64,000 nt of DNA from Pithys albifrons albifrons (Eukaryota > Chordata > Aves > Passeriformes > Thamnophilidae): positions 3,679,001 through 3,743,000 of the forward strand of contig NC_092471.1 in NCBI RefSeq assembly GCF_047495875.1. Reading direction: 5' to 3'. Of the stretch, positions 11,660 through 24,070 are shown one piece after another. The notes below the pieces were generated by a model. The model was not told the origin of the DNA. It was given only the letters and a program-made list of their open reading frames with translations, and did no database searches. Each line of letters begins with the position of its first letter. Positions within the stretch are counted from its first letter, which is position 1. A program made the position numbers and the translations under genes.

Positions 11660-14600
11660 ATTTAGGAATTCAAGGCCCCTAAATTCAAACAAGGAGTTTA
11701 AATGTGATTAAGTGGCAAATTAATAAATACAGCATCATCCAGGTTCCATATTGACTTATGATTCAGCCATTTTTGAGTTCATGTTTGAAAAATTAAGTCT
11801 CTTCTACCTCTGGCTGACTAAGTTTAGAGTTTTGCTTTGGTTTATGCTTTAGATTCAGATGAGGTGCATGAAATGAGAGTCATCTTTTTTAAAAATCCAA
11901 TCGGTTTTGTTAGAAACAAATCCAATTTGTTTATTAATCTCTCAAATATGTCAAATGGATTTTTAATTGAGAAGTAATTGCATTTTGCCTTATACAGTCT
12001 TTGTTGATTTCATAAGCTTATCATCAATCCTGTGGTGATTTCTCACCTGATAAAGAAATAACGTATCTAATTAATCACGTTGTGTAATAACAAATCTCCT
12101 ATTTAGAGGTACAATAATTAGATTTGGAAAATGCTGGGAAAACAAGAAAATTATTCCCCAAGGTGGAGGGATTGTGGGTTCTACTTGAAAGGAAGATATG
12201 CAGTTTGCAAAGTTGATTAATTAGTTTTAAGAGGATCTCAAAAAGCTCTGTACTTTGAAGTATGCAATCAGCTTGGAAAAAAAATATATCTGTACTACAA
12301 AGATACCTTGTACCAACTTTCAAAATATTATCTGTGGCAAAACACAGCATTTGCTTTGCTCTATGAAAAACCTGTTTTCACTTTTGGAGACACAGTATGA
12401 TAAATTTTGGCAGGCTGAGTGACTTCCTGTCTCTGATTCACTTGGCAAGGCAGAAATGCTAAATAAGAAGTTTGCCTTGAATTTACATACCCAGCCCATG
12501 CAGCTTCAGCTCCAGCAGCTGAGAGCAAAGAAGATGCTGCTTCAAGTGAGAATTCTTTTTGGACAAGAGTCTGTAATGAATCCCACATTAAATATGTGGT
12601 CAGTCTCTACCATGTGCACATTGTTATCATTCTTATTAGACAGCCAAAAAATGTAAAAATCTCTCCCCAGCTCATTCAGAGACCCGGGGCAGAGATGAAT
12701 AGATGGTTTAAAGGAATGATTTCAAGCTGACAACCTCAGCAAACTGTGGCTCAGAGCAACTGGGAGCGACACAGCTGTGGCATGGGGCTGAAAATATAAA
12801 TATCCCCCAGCTGAGCACACATATAAACCCCCAGAACAAATGTGTCCTGGGGAGGGAAAGCCAGGAAAAGAACACTGAATTCTGACAGGGCATCTGAGAA
12901 GTCTTTCCAGTACAGAGGACCAAGAATACTCCTCCAACTAAGCAAAAATGATCAAACACGGAGTAGTTGCTGATCTCACAAAGCTGTTTTGAACTTCCAT
13001 TTCCCCTTTCTAAGGGCACAATTTGAACAAGCACAACTTTTCTGCCTGAACAAGGCAAATAAAATACTGAATGTACATGAGGAAGAGTTGCGTGGTTTCA
13101 AAAGAGCATCTGGAAGAGCAATGGAACATTCTGGGTCAATAGTTTTCTATCATTTGCCTGTTGGAAAAGGTTGCTGAAAAAGAGGAGTAGTTTTGCCCAC
13201 CAGCAGCTGGCCTGGGATTTGAGCTCTTCAACAGTAATGAAATAAAAAGAAAATGAGATGGCAGCTTATTTTTATTTGTTTCAATTTTTTTATAATGTGT
13301 CCTTTTCTCTAATATGTCATCAAATTAATTGAAAAATAATAGGAGCAGCAGCCTGAATTTCATTATTCTCTCCCGCCATTTAGAATTATTTCCTTTCTCA
13401 TTTCCAAAACACTCCAAAATTTTTACTTCCCCAATTCTTTAAATATGAAACCCAGCAGCCCATCCTGACCAGATTATCCTCTTTCACAAGGTAGGATCCT
13501 CCTCTTCTGGGATAGAGCAAAGTTATTCCATATCTGCAAAATTTGCTCAAGTTCTCAAGGCCTAAATTCCCACACTACCCTTGAGTACTTCATTTCTACA
13601 CCACTCAAGTTCTAGAACTAATAACTTCATCTAAGAACTCATCATTCTTTTTGCACAATCCATTTTATAATCTTTAATCCCAAACAGACTTTTCTTTCCA
13701 CCCCTTCCCTTTCAAGGGGAGGGTCCTTAGAAAAGTCACAGAACCATTCACAGTTTTAGAGTTAATTAATTTAATATATTGCCAGAGCCACATGAAAAGC
13801 AAAAACTCTTTTACTAAGTAGAGTCTGTGACTTCTGTAGCTCAGCACTGAATGGAGGCCAAGCCTCTCAGTCACAAAACTCTTTCTGACCTTTCCTCCTT
13901 GGCTGAAAATTATCCTCCTAAGCCAGAAGTTGTGCTGCCAACAACACTGCCAGGCAGGTGCCCATCAATTTGAGAGGCTCCATGACTATATTACTGTATT
14001 ACATTACAAAGCCTCATGAACTTCTTTGTGCTATAAAATCTACTAATTCTTTAAAATACAGATTGTCATTATAAAATTTCTTCTCCCCCTGCCCCCCAGT
14101 AATTTCTTAGGCTATCAGCAACTGATAATTTCAGCTGATTGGGAAAACAGGAAAAATAACTGTTAGAGAAATTCTTAAAAAGAATAATAAATTTGCTTTT
14201 TATGTGGTACAGCTTATTCTGGATTTAAAGTCCTAATACATCAATTCCCTAAACAAAACTGTCCTTAAGCAAAACTTGTGATCTCTGCAGCACCTTTCTA
14301 AAGAGCTTCCTCTTTACTCTCCTTGTCCCAGAGAAGGTTTGCCTGTGAAATATTTATTCCATTTCTTTCTGATTATTTCACAACCCCTAAGAAGTATTCA
14401 TGCAACATTATTTCGGTTAATGTAATCTGCAAATTCCTGCTATATTTCATTCCACCAAGGAAACATTCCTTGCCTTTTCTCTCATGTCACACCCTCCAGC
14501 AGCTGTGCCCTTGACGAATCTGGGGAGAAATTACTTTAGATATCACAGCATTCATCATGTTTGCTAATTTTAAACTTTCTCTCCCCAAATCAAACATCTC

Positions 14601-16334
14601 TTCATTCAGCTATTCCTGATGCCCATTTATTGGCAAATACAGTAGTCCCTGGCAGCTGGCAATAGGAATTATACCTATTTATCCTAGAAATGAGCCAGCA
14701 CTGAGAAATTTAACACTGGTTGAAAACCAGACAGAGATGACAGAGGTGACTGTGAGAGAAATGTAATAAGTGCTCCAATTTCTGGACAATTAATCAATTC
14801 ATGTTATTGTTAGTCAGTAAATCTCAATAAATGCATTTTTCTAAACTTCAAAGAATAAAAGTCACTTTACAAGTTCTCCATGTACATGGCTAATCCCAGA
14901 GTTCTTACTTTTTATCAGCTGGGTCTACACTTGTTATGGACTTCCCAACAACCTTCTACCCTCTTATAATCAAATGCAGTGCAGTCACCCATGAGCTGAA
15001 ACAATTTACTGAGTTTTTATGTTCCTGGCTGCAAACAGGATGGTTTTGCCTCCACCATGGATTCCCAGCCTGTTAAAACTTCTCTTGTGTGCTGACACTT
15101 ATTTTAGTAATAAATACAGAACATTCCTTGTTTCCTAAATGTTTAATATGGACTGATAGCTCAAAGGTGCTGCCTTGTAAGATCATTTGCTTCTACATAT
15201 TTCAATGTTGAAAGAAACCCCCTCTCTATTTTGATATTTGAGTGAGGACATAATGAGAATTCCTGTGTTTGGCCACAGATCCACCTGGAAAAATTCATGG
15301 AAGTATTGGAGAGTCCAACTTCATTTCTTTTGCTAACATGATGGACAGGTAGGATGGAAAAAGGGTATGAAGATTTGCTTATATGGATGACAACTTTCTC
15401 CATATTCAGTAGAAGGATGGAGAGAAGTTCTGGAGATGTTTTTATTCTCCAAACCAGCAGCAATTCAACTAAGAAAAACTGGACAAGGTTCTGTGGCTCC
15501 ATTTTGTTTCAGAAAAAAACTTTTTTGCTGCAAGAAATTGGCAAAAATGTTTGCTTTTCTTTTTAAATAAAAGACCAAAATATTTTCAAAGAGTATCAAA
15601 ACTCTTCTGCTTCTCCACATCTTTACTGTTTTTACTCTAAAAATTCCACTTTTCATCATGGAAATGAACTATGTCTATGAGGAAAAAAACTCCAACAAAC
15701 TACTGACTGGTGTCCTAGAAATACTGAAACTTTATAATCAATAATCTCCTGCAGAAGTTGAGGTCTACTGTGAAAATATAAAAGGGGTTTGTATTTTTTC
15801 TTTTTATTCTACCCTACAAGAAGCAATGAAAATAAAATGCACCATATACTGAACCTGCAGTCACACTGGAGCTGCCACAGATACATATATATAGAAAGTG
15901 GGAAAAAAAAACTACTACTGTAAAACTGTACAGTTTGTTAATAAATTCTCTCCAAAAAAAAAAAAAACTCCCAAAAAACCAAGTCCTATTTATGAGTGTT
16001 GGCTTCTTCCTGAAGAATTCTGAATGTGAATATAATAACCAGGCCTCATAACTGCCACGATTTGGTTGAAATAAATACAACTCAGGGCAAAGTCTCCTGG
16101 CATATGTTGATGCAATGCATTGCAGGCAGATTTAGGCACACTGTGAGCCTGGAAAAAAGACTTTCTAACTGCAGTGGCCTGATGTGCTGCCTGCAGTAAT
16201 GAACCCTGCTGGGAGGCAGCTTTATTTGGGCAGAGTTGCTGCTGTGCTAACACAGTGGCACAGTTTCCTTGGAGCTCAGAGCTCACACACGACAGTCCCA
16301 GATGTAGGGTAGAGACAAACCAGAGGTTTAAATT
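11660..16334. other. Unique non-coding sequence
   Basis: No recognisable gene or repeat family apart from a weak exon candidate at 12495-12545. Open frames at 12708-13058 (minus) and 15161-15502 (minus) have no recognised domain. A poly-A run of about 14 bases lies near 15954. The sequence is strongly AT-rich from 13.2 to 16.1 kb. Confidence 0.5.
12495..12545 (+). other. Candidate 51-nt coding micro-exon (weak)
   Basis: A 51-bp segment is preceded by an acceptor-like ATTTACATACCCAG and followed by a donor-like GTGAGAATTC, giving CAA|GTGAGA. Its length is a multiple of three. In phase 0 it reads PMQLQLQQLRAKKMLLQ, an amphipathic, coiled-coil-like peptide, using ordinary vertebrate codons such as CAG, CTG and AAG. 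The upstream polypyrimidine tract is poor, and the frame also stays open past the donor, so chance is a real possibility. I do not recognise the parent protein. Confidence 0.15.
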
Positions 16335-17230
16335 AAACAAACAAACCAACCAAACTAACAAACAAAAAAAAAAAAACAAAACAAAAAAAGCCCAAACCAG
16401 CACCAAAAAAAAAAACCAACAACTCAAAACCAAACAAAAACCCCAACAAAAAAACCTCAAAAAACAAAAAAAAAAAACAAAAAACCAAACAAAAAAAACA
16501 CAAACAAAAAAAACACAAAATCCCAAACAAAACCAACAAAAAAAAAAACAAAACAAAAAACCCCAAACCACGAACAAAAAAACAAACAAAAAAACAACCC
16601 AAAACCAAACTCCAACAACAACAAAAAACCCCAAACAAAAAACAAAAAAAAAAACAAAACAAAAAACCACAAAACCCCAAACCAAACCAACAAACAAAAA
16701 ACTCAAAACAAAAAAAACCCAAACCACCAACAAAAAAAACCAAAAAAACCAACCCAAACCCAAACTCCAACAACAACAAAAAAACCCCAAACCAAAAACA
16801 AACAAAAAACAAAACCAAAAAAACCAAAAAACCACAAAACCCCAAACCAAACCAACAAACAAAAAACGCCAAACCACCAACAAAAAAACACAAAAAACCC
16901 CAACCCAAAACCAAACAAAACCCCCAACAAAAAGCCTAAAAGCTCCCCATAACACAAACAAAAAAACAAAAAAAAAGCCCAAGAAAACACAAACGGAAAA
17001 CAACAAAACCCCAAACCAACAAACAAAAAACCCAAAACAAAAAAAACCCAAAACAAAAAAACCCAAACCACTAACAAAAAAAACAACCAAAAAAACCAAT
17101 CCAAAACCAAACAAAAACCCCAACAACAACAAAAAAAACAAAAAAACAAAGAACAAAACAAAAAAAAACACAAACAAAAAAACACAAAGCCCAAAACCAA
17201 ACCAACAACAACAAAAAAACCCAAACAAAA
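16335..17230. repeat. Long A/C-only low-complexity tract with higher-order repeats
   Basis: For about 900 bp the plus strand is almost only A and C (AAAC, CAAA, CCCAAACC, CAACAACAAC words); G and T occur at only scattered positions. It is not random A/C. Recognisable phrases recur: CCAACAACAACAAAAAA at 16612, 16767 and 17119, with related CCCAACAA at 16442 and 16923; and CACAAAACCCCAAACCAAAC at about 16668 and 16833, with related forms near 16514 and 17001. The larger unit is therefore roughly 155-195 bp. The 13-mer AAAAGCTCCCCAT occurs inside the tract (16938-16950) and again at its right border (17227-17239). The long open frames here (330 codons plus, 412 codons minus) are artefacts: A/C sequence contains no stop codon on the plus strand, and its T/G complement contains very few. 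It is not a protein gene. Confidence 0.95.
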
Positions 17231-20200
17231 GCTCCCCATTTTTATAACCATGACATACTCAAACCTGGGATCAGCTTGGAGAAGTTACTGTCTAATTCTA
17301 CCAACCAACAGCTGTAAGCACTGAAAGGAGCCATTTGTAGAAAATTTACTGACATAAGTTATGTAATCGTATTAAAGAAGATCTGCCTCGAAGCTTTATC
17401 TTGCTGCAATTTATCTCTTTATTATTATATTCCTAATTATTAGAAAGCAATTTTCATTTTAATATATTACTGTGAATGAGGCAGATTTAAATGTTATTAC
17501 AGACAGCAAAAATATTTGTTAATCTCGAATATATTTTCCAACAAGTGCTGATCACTTTGCCAGAACTTGCAGTAGATGCATTTTGCTGTTTCTAGGAAGT
17601 TGCCTCATTGCAATCAGAAATTATTATACATATTCATCGAGAAGAACAGTCATTTATATCACTTTATTTTAACCAGGAAACAACCCCACTCAGCAAAATC
17701 CAAACTGCACCAGATTACACTTTCCTCATTACATAGATCAGCTTCCATTTTACATCCACTGCATTTTTTGCATACTGGGAAAGGGATAAACCAGTTTATT
17801 CCTTCCTTCAAACTGCCCAGAAAGGTGATTTGGTTTTTTTTTTCTTTTATCTTTTTTAATGGCCTTGTTTTCTGCAGTCAGAAATCTCTTAACTCACTCT
17901 TGAAAACAGAGGCCTTGGAAGAGTCTATGCCAAAATTGGAGAATTCATGTCAGCCCTGTACAGCAAACACCAAACCAAGCAATGCCCAAACCAGGCAGGT
18001 GAGCTCCTCCTTACCCTCCTCCTCCCTAACTCTCTAATATTTCCTTTCTGCACTAACACTCACTGATAAAGAGACATTAATCCAACCCTAACACGGACTT
18101 TAATGTGGATGGACAACACACTTTGCATTGATTTGCACAATCATCCATCCTGTGGTAATTAAACCCACTTCTCCTGTTTAATCCTTGGTCTCCAGGGACA
18201 TTGGGGAAGACAACGTGGTCCCTCCAGGACCAGATTCCTCAGCAGCACCAAGGGCTGTCACACACCTGGGGGGCTCCTTTTGCTGCCAAAATCATGCTGC
18301 AAGAGGCACTTCTGCACTGCCTTGGGGGGAAAAAAAATAAAATCAGAGTAGTGAACAGCTGCTGATATTGATTCTGAGAAGGTGAAACTTTATGAAACCA
18401 TAGATGGGATGCATTTGACGAGAGCTTTTCTGGAACGTTGTCAGACTTAAGCAAACAACATCTGTTAATATTGATTTTTGGGTTACATTGGAACTTTCAG
18501 AAGAATTACAATCAGTGGGTGATTGAAAAGTGTTGCTATGTATGTTAGAAGATCAAATACAAAGCAAAGGTTTAAAGGGTCTGTTTCTCTTCAGCTTCAT
18601 TAATAATATAAAATCTCTACCCTCTAGAAGAAAAAAAAAAGAACAAAGGTGAGGAAAAAAACATTTACTTTATTTCACACAGTAAGAGATCAGAGAATAA
18701 AATTAACATATATGAAAGTTGGTGAGAATGCCTGATGCAAAATTTGTCAGTTCTACAGCTCAAAGCTCCATTAGAATAAAAAATAAATAAGAATGAAAAA
18801 TCATTATCACAAGTCTGTTTAGAAAATAAAATAAAAAAAGGAATTTTTGTTTCCCCAGCACTCTATAACTTCTGAATCATTACCAAAAATCAAAGTAGTA
18901 CATTCAAAGATTGCAAAAAGAAGGCTTCAAATTCCTTTGTTGGTGAACACTTCAGATGTGGTTTTACTGATGCCAAAGGTTTTTTTGTGTTTGAATATCA
19001 CCATTTTATTTTTCAAGTGGCATTTTCCTGCAATAGTGAACTTTTAGTGTCATAATCAATTCACTCATCAGTCTTATTTAAGTAAATGATTCAGTGAAAT
19101 TCAATTGTGTGCAGAAATATCAAATTTTTTCATATTTCATTTTAATTGTACTTAGTTAACTCCAGTTCTCCTGCAGCAACTGGACATTCAACTGTGTTGC
19201 ATTTAATGAAATATTTGTAGCATAAAAAACAAATGGAAGAGAAACTATTGTGGGAAATACTTCAATCATGTACAGTTAATGAAGACAGCTATAAACTACA
19301 ATGTAGGTTTTAAGAGACTGTTTGCTGAGGTATCTGGACTTGACAGTCATTAAGCAGAATCAAACCTCCTTCCAGTGACAAAGGTAAGAGTCATATGGAA
19401 TAATTTACTCTTCTGCCAACCTTCTACATCTCATATCCAGATTAGACCTGGATACGAACAGATAAAGGTATTAATGAATCAACATCAGCTAAAGGTCACA
19501 GAACATACTCACACCCTCAGAGGCATCTGAACACAACCACCTGTCTAAAAAAATAAGTCATTTATCCACAGAAAATAGTTCAGAGAACAGAGTATACTAT
19601 TTTATAAGTGTACCTTTTCAAATTTATGCTGCTTCTCTGTCCTCCAGCAATTTCATTTGCTCTTGAGGGATTTCTTGAAGTCAAATCCCAGCCATATGGA
19701 GGGAGCAGTCAGTCCTATTTATCTTTCACACCAGATGAAGCACCACCAGCTAGTCCAGTGTCTTGCTGGTGGAGCTGAGCAAGACATGGGGAAGGGTAGG
19801 AGTCAGAAAGAAGCACCTGACAGCACTGTGTGCTTCCTTCAGTGGGGAACATCTGTTTGCAAAGCCCTAAACTACCATAAAAAAATCAGGATTTCTCATT
19901 GCTGATGTTTCCCAGGTAGTTTGGACTCCTGTGTGTACAAATATCCATGCACATATGAACAGACACTGTGTGTGCATTCAAATGTGTTTGTCTTGTCACA
20001 AACAGGTTTTTCCAAGTCCTGCAAATTTGTTATACTCAATTTATAACTCTGTCATGGTATAGGACTTAATTATCCCTAGATTTCTTCACTCCAAAACATC
20101 TGAGGTTCTCTGCACAAGTTTCAAGAGAAACTGCACTGGGGGCCATGTGGTTTTTGTGTCCTGGGCTGTCTTGGTGCCCAGAGAGAAGAGATCCTGTTTT

Positions 20201-20798
20201 CTCCCAGGGGTGCCAGGCCTTCCATAACAGCTGCCCAGCAACCTCAACCTGGAGTCCCACCACACCTTTGGGCTGACAGAGCTCACCACTATCAGGACCC
20301 AACCCAGAACAAGATCCATCAGCTCTCAGTATGTCACCAAAGAGGCTCATGCCAGGAATTACAAACAGCCATAGAAGGAAAGAAAAATTGAAATACATAT
20401 TTTAAGGAGAAATATTTGTGCTGGCACCAAAAGACTATTCAAAGGGCTAATTTGTGAAGAAAAGTCAGAGGGAAGGTCCTACACTGGTTGCTGGAAGATG
20501 CTGAGATACTATAGACATAGAGAGTCTAAGAGATATGAAAAAAAGAAAGGGCAGTTCTTGAATATTTGTGGAAATGCTTTCATGGTGGAGAGTCCAAAGC
20601 AGCTCTGGCCAAAGTCCAGAGTGTTTCTGAGGATCTGTATTTGAGTCAACCCACCATTCTGCTGTTCTTCAAACACAACATCAATCCCTTACCCAACACA
20701 TTCCTGTATTCTAAGCCTTTTTTTTTTAAATGCAACCATTGCACAGCTCAAATGCTTTCATCTTGAGTGAGTTGTAAAGGAAACTGTAGGTAAGCAAA

Positions 20799-20836
20799 GA
20801 AAAAAAAAACCCAACCAAATAAACAACAAAACCCCA
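20799..20836. repeat. Short A/C-rich tract
   Basis: An A-run followed by CCCAACCAAATAAACAACAAAACCCC. It has the same word composition as the long tract at 16335-17230, at much smaller size. Confidence 0.7.
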
Positions 20837-20991
20837 GCACTTTCACTCATGACAGCATTTTCCTCCCTTTCTACACAGTGAGAACACGAGGCCAGGAATA
20901 TTCAATCCAGGAATATTCAAAAGACAGAATAGCAAGGCAGAAAATTCCTACCCACTGGCCAAAACTCAGTTCATTGGAATGTCTCCTAAGT

Positions 20992-21015
20992 ATATCTATA
21001 TTTTTATATAGATAT
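20992..21015. repeat. Perfect 10-bp inverted repeat with TTTT loop
   Basis: The arms ATATCTATAT (20992-21001) and ATATAGATAT (21006-21015) are exact reverse complements separated by TTTT. All-A/T arms make this a plausible cruciform or replication-slippage product. Nothing around it suggests a terminator or an RNA gene. Confidence 0.8.
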
Positions 21016-23920
21016 GTTCTCTTTTATATACAAAAATATACCTAAATGAATATAAAACTACATATTTGTACAACCCTTTACACATTTTCAGACAAGAAGA
21101 ACATTCCATGCTGAGAAAGAGGAATAAAGAGGAGAGGATCAAATAAACACTCCATGAGATGACACTTCGTGCCTTCCTTCTCATCCTTTGTTCTGAGGAG
21201 ACTGACCTATTGGTCCAGACACCATAAAAATTGAAGGGTACAGCCAAGGAAAACAAAAGCATTCCCTGTCTGATCTTCTGCTTCTAACACATGAGATTCA
21301 TACATTTTAAAATGGAGAATTTAATAGTAATCACTATCTTAGAACTAGGACTGCCTTTTTAAGCTAAAGTTCATGTGATTCAAAGCTGACCTTCAGAATT
21401 TAGCATTCTGCTTTTACACTGTGGATCTTATCTAAAAGAAAGGACATTTTTACTCAGTAGCAAACCAATCAAACTGAAGCCAAGAAGAATGTCTGTTTAC
21501 TTAAACTACTTCCAGATTTTTAATTGCATTTGTTTGTCTTTTATGGAAATTAATAGAACAATGGAGTCTAAAAGAAATGGGACATCAAACTGTTTTGTGC
21601 ACTTCAGATTAAAGGGCTTTCTATTTGGCTCAAGAACAGTTGGAAGTCTTATTTTATAAGGCTTCTTAGAGAGTAATTAAAACACTTCTTGTCACTACTT
21701 TTATCTTTCCTAACTACTCAGAGTGATTAAATAAAGACACTGAGTAGCTCCTATAAACCTCCTTAACACCAGCACAGGGAAAGTTCAGCCCTGTGTCTTT
21801 TCTAAAGGTCCTGCACAAATTCCTTTTTCTCTGAAAAAAGCCTAAAATTGTTCAGAGGAGCAGAGTTTTTACCTTAAATCATTATCATAAAAGCACTAAG
21901 TTCCATAACCCTTCCTTCAGAGCCATCCACACATACATGTGTTTGAAAAGCCTTAACAATCATGGATTAAAACTAATTTCATCCACCAAAATTCATACAC
22001 TGATAAAGGATAAAGAAAAGATGAATCTTGTTGAGGGGAAGAAGTGAGTTGTTATTCTTACTGTTCAATAATGACTAATTTTATAATTCCTATTTCTATT
22101 AAAGGATAAACCCCCCAGAAAACTTACAGAGGTCCTTGAAAAAGTGTGAATCTTCATTTGGAACACCTTTCTGAAAGGGTTTAGTAACTGCAAAGGTTGG
22201 AACATTTAATGATGTGCTTATCAATATTAGTTAGAGGATAAATTAAAGGAACAAGTACTGGTAATAGAAAAGGTCAAGAAACTCCTTCAGACTATTGTGG
22301 AATGAAAAAGTCCTGCTTTATTTTATTACAAGCTTGTTTCAGTTGAATATATTGGATTATATAGTACAATTAGATAAAAGCATTATCTAAATTAGTACAG
22401 CTGTCATCTTTTAATCCAATATTTTTGCTAACTTACCTAAAGCTTCAGGTTTTCAGTCAGAGAATTTTTAAATGATTGAGTTTGTCCTACCTGGCATGGA
22501 GACATCTTTGGTAACTCAGTCCTTCCCCAGCCAGAATCCTGGGCCTTTGCAGAGCTCCACCTGAAAGGTGAGCAGGAGAAAGGCACCTGCATTCAGATCC
22601 ACTATTCTTGTCATTTCCAACTCTATGTTACCCTGGAAAACCGATTTTTCCTAAATAATTTTCCAGTTAAAACACTCATCTCTAGTAGGAGGGGAACATA
22701 TGGAGTTGGTGTCTCCTATTTCAAATATTGATCCACTCACTAAGTCTAACTATAAATAGTTATGCAGAAACTCTAAGCACTATCTGCATACCAGCTGTAA
22801 TTCCTCCAGAAAATATACTATAAATTCCCTCACAAACAGGCAAGAACATAACCAGGCATAAAGATCAGACTCTTGTGTCACTGATGCAAATCAATGAGAA
22901 TTTAGAGAAAACAAACCTGAGGAATTATCAAAACTGCTCTTTATACTTTCCTGCAGGGTATTTCATCTCAGCCACGAGGTCCTATTAAAACTCACTTTTA
23001 AAATTATGATATTTGAGTATTCACTTACAATTTATCATCTTGTTCATGGAGATGCATGATTAATGAAAGGAAACTGAAAGGTAATTGAAAAGTACTAATA
23101 AAATTTTATATATTAGATCTGTTATTTTTAATTTGCCAAAAGATCATCAGAAAGCCCCTTATCACTTAAATGGAGTCTCTTTAAATGACCACAAGATGAA
23201 TATTATGGGCTTCAACCCCTACCAGAGATTACAAAAAGAGCAGGGCCTTGCATGTGTGCAAGTCCTGTCAAGTATCTTTTCTGCTGCTGTTTTTGCCCAA
23301 GGGAGCTCTTTGTTCTTGGATCTCAATGTTTCCCTCAATGCAAATTAAACCCCAAACAGCTGTCTATGTGAACTGTAAAACCTGGCACCTTTGACATGAG
23401 GAAACCAAGAGGATTTGGAAGTAGCTGTTTATCCAGACTGGGAGCACATTAACTTATTATTTGGTGTGCATTTCTACCAGTTCATTTTACTCAGACAACT
23501 GAATCCTGTCTCTTCCTCCTGTGGCATTATGCACACCATGATGAAGTGGAAGGGATGCACCAAACCAGAAGAGATCCTAAGCTGTGTGTTCTCTCCTGCA
23601 TCAAACCTGGCTCAGCACGATGAGCTGCTTTATTTCCAACCACAGCACCAGGAATGGCTGTAACACACCTCTGAAGATGCCACAAAAATAACACTGTTTT
23701 TAATTTCTCCACACTCGCTCTCTTTAGAAAGATGTGAACTTCTCTAACTGACAAGTAATGGCTAAGGATGAACAAGCAGAGATGAACAGCTTTTGATATT
23801 CAAAGCTGCCTCCAAAGCCAGCTCTGTAACAAAGGGATGCACAGCAGAGAGATGACATGTGGGTTCAACTGGTAAAACACACATCAAAGCATAGCCTGGG
23901 TACAAAAAGGAATTGTTTAA

Positions 23921-24070
23921 TTAGCAGCTTCAAGGACACTGACCATTTGCATACTGAACCATCAGCTGAGTTCTATGTGGTCTGATCAAAGGCATTTGCA
24001 TCTGAATGGTCAGGGATTATGTATTATGTATCAGTTAATTACACATTAATGCACAAGTCTGAGTCAGAAA
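23921..24070. promoter_or_regulatory. Candidate regulatory element with paired POU octamers
   Basis: Two copies of ATTTGCAT, the reverse complement of the POU octamer ATGCAAAT, lie at 23945-23952 and 23994-24001, 49 bp apart. Between them is an E-box-like ATCAGCTGAG. Homeodomain-type TAATTA sites flank the pair (GTTTAATTAGC near 23917, CAGTTAATTACACATTAATG near 24032-24051). Motif density is suggestive of a developmental enhancer, but such motifs also arise by chance in AT-rich DNA. The target gene is unknown. Confidence 0.2.

Noticed and set aside
11067..11711. 214-codon plus-strand open frame rich in Pro and Leu
   Set aside because: It is the antisense shadow of the CR1 ORF2 fragment on the minus strand.
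16255..17247. Long open frames on both strands (330 codons plus, 412 codons minus)
   Set aside because: They exist only because an A/C tract contains no stop codon on the plus strand and its T/G complement contains few. The products are Lys/Thr/Asn/Gln/Pro or Phe/Leu/Gly/Val/Cys low-complexity with no domain.
17576..18037. 153-codon plus-strand open frame
   Set aside because: Composition follows local AT-rich sequence, there is no domain, and the frame does not start at ATG.
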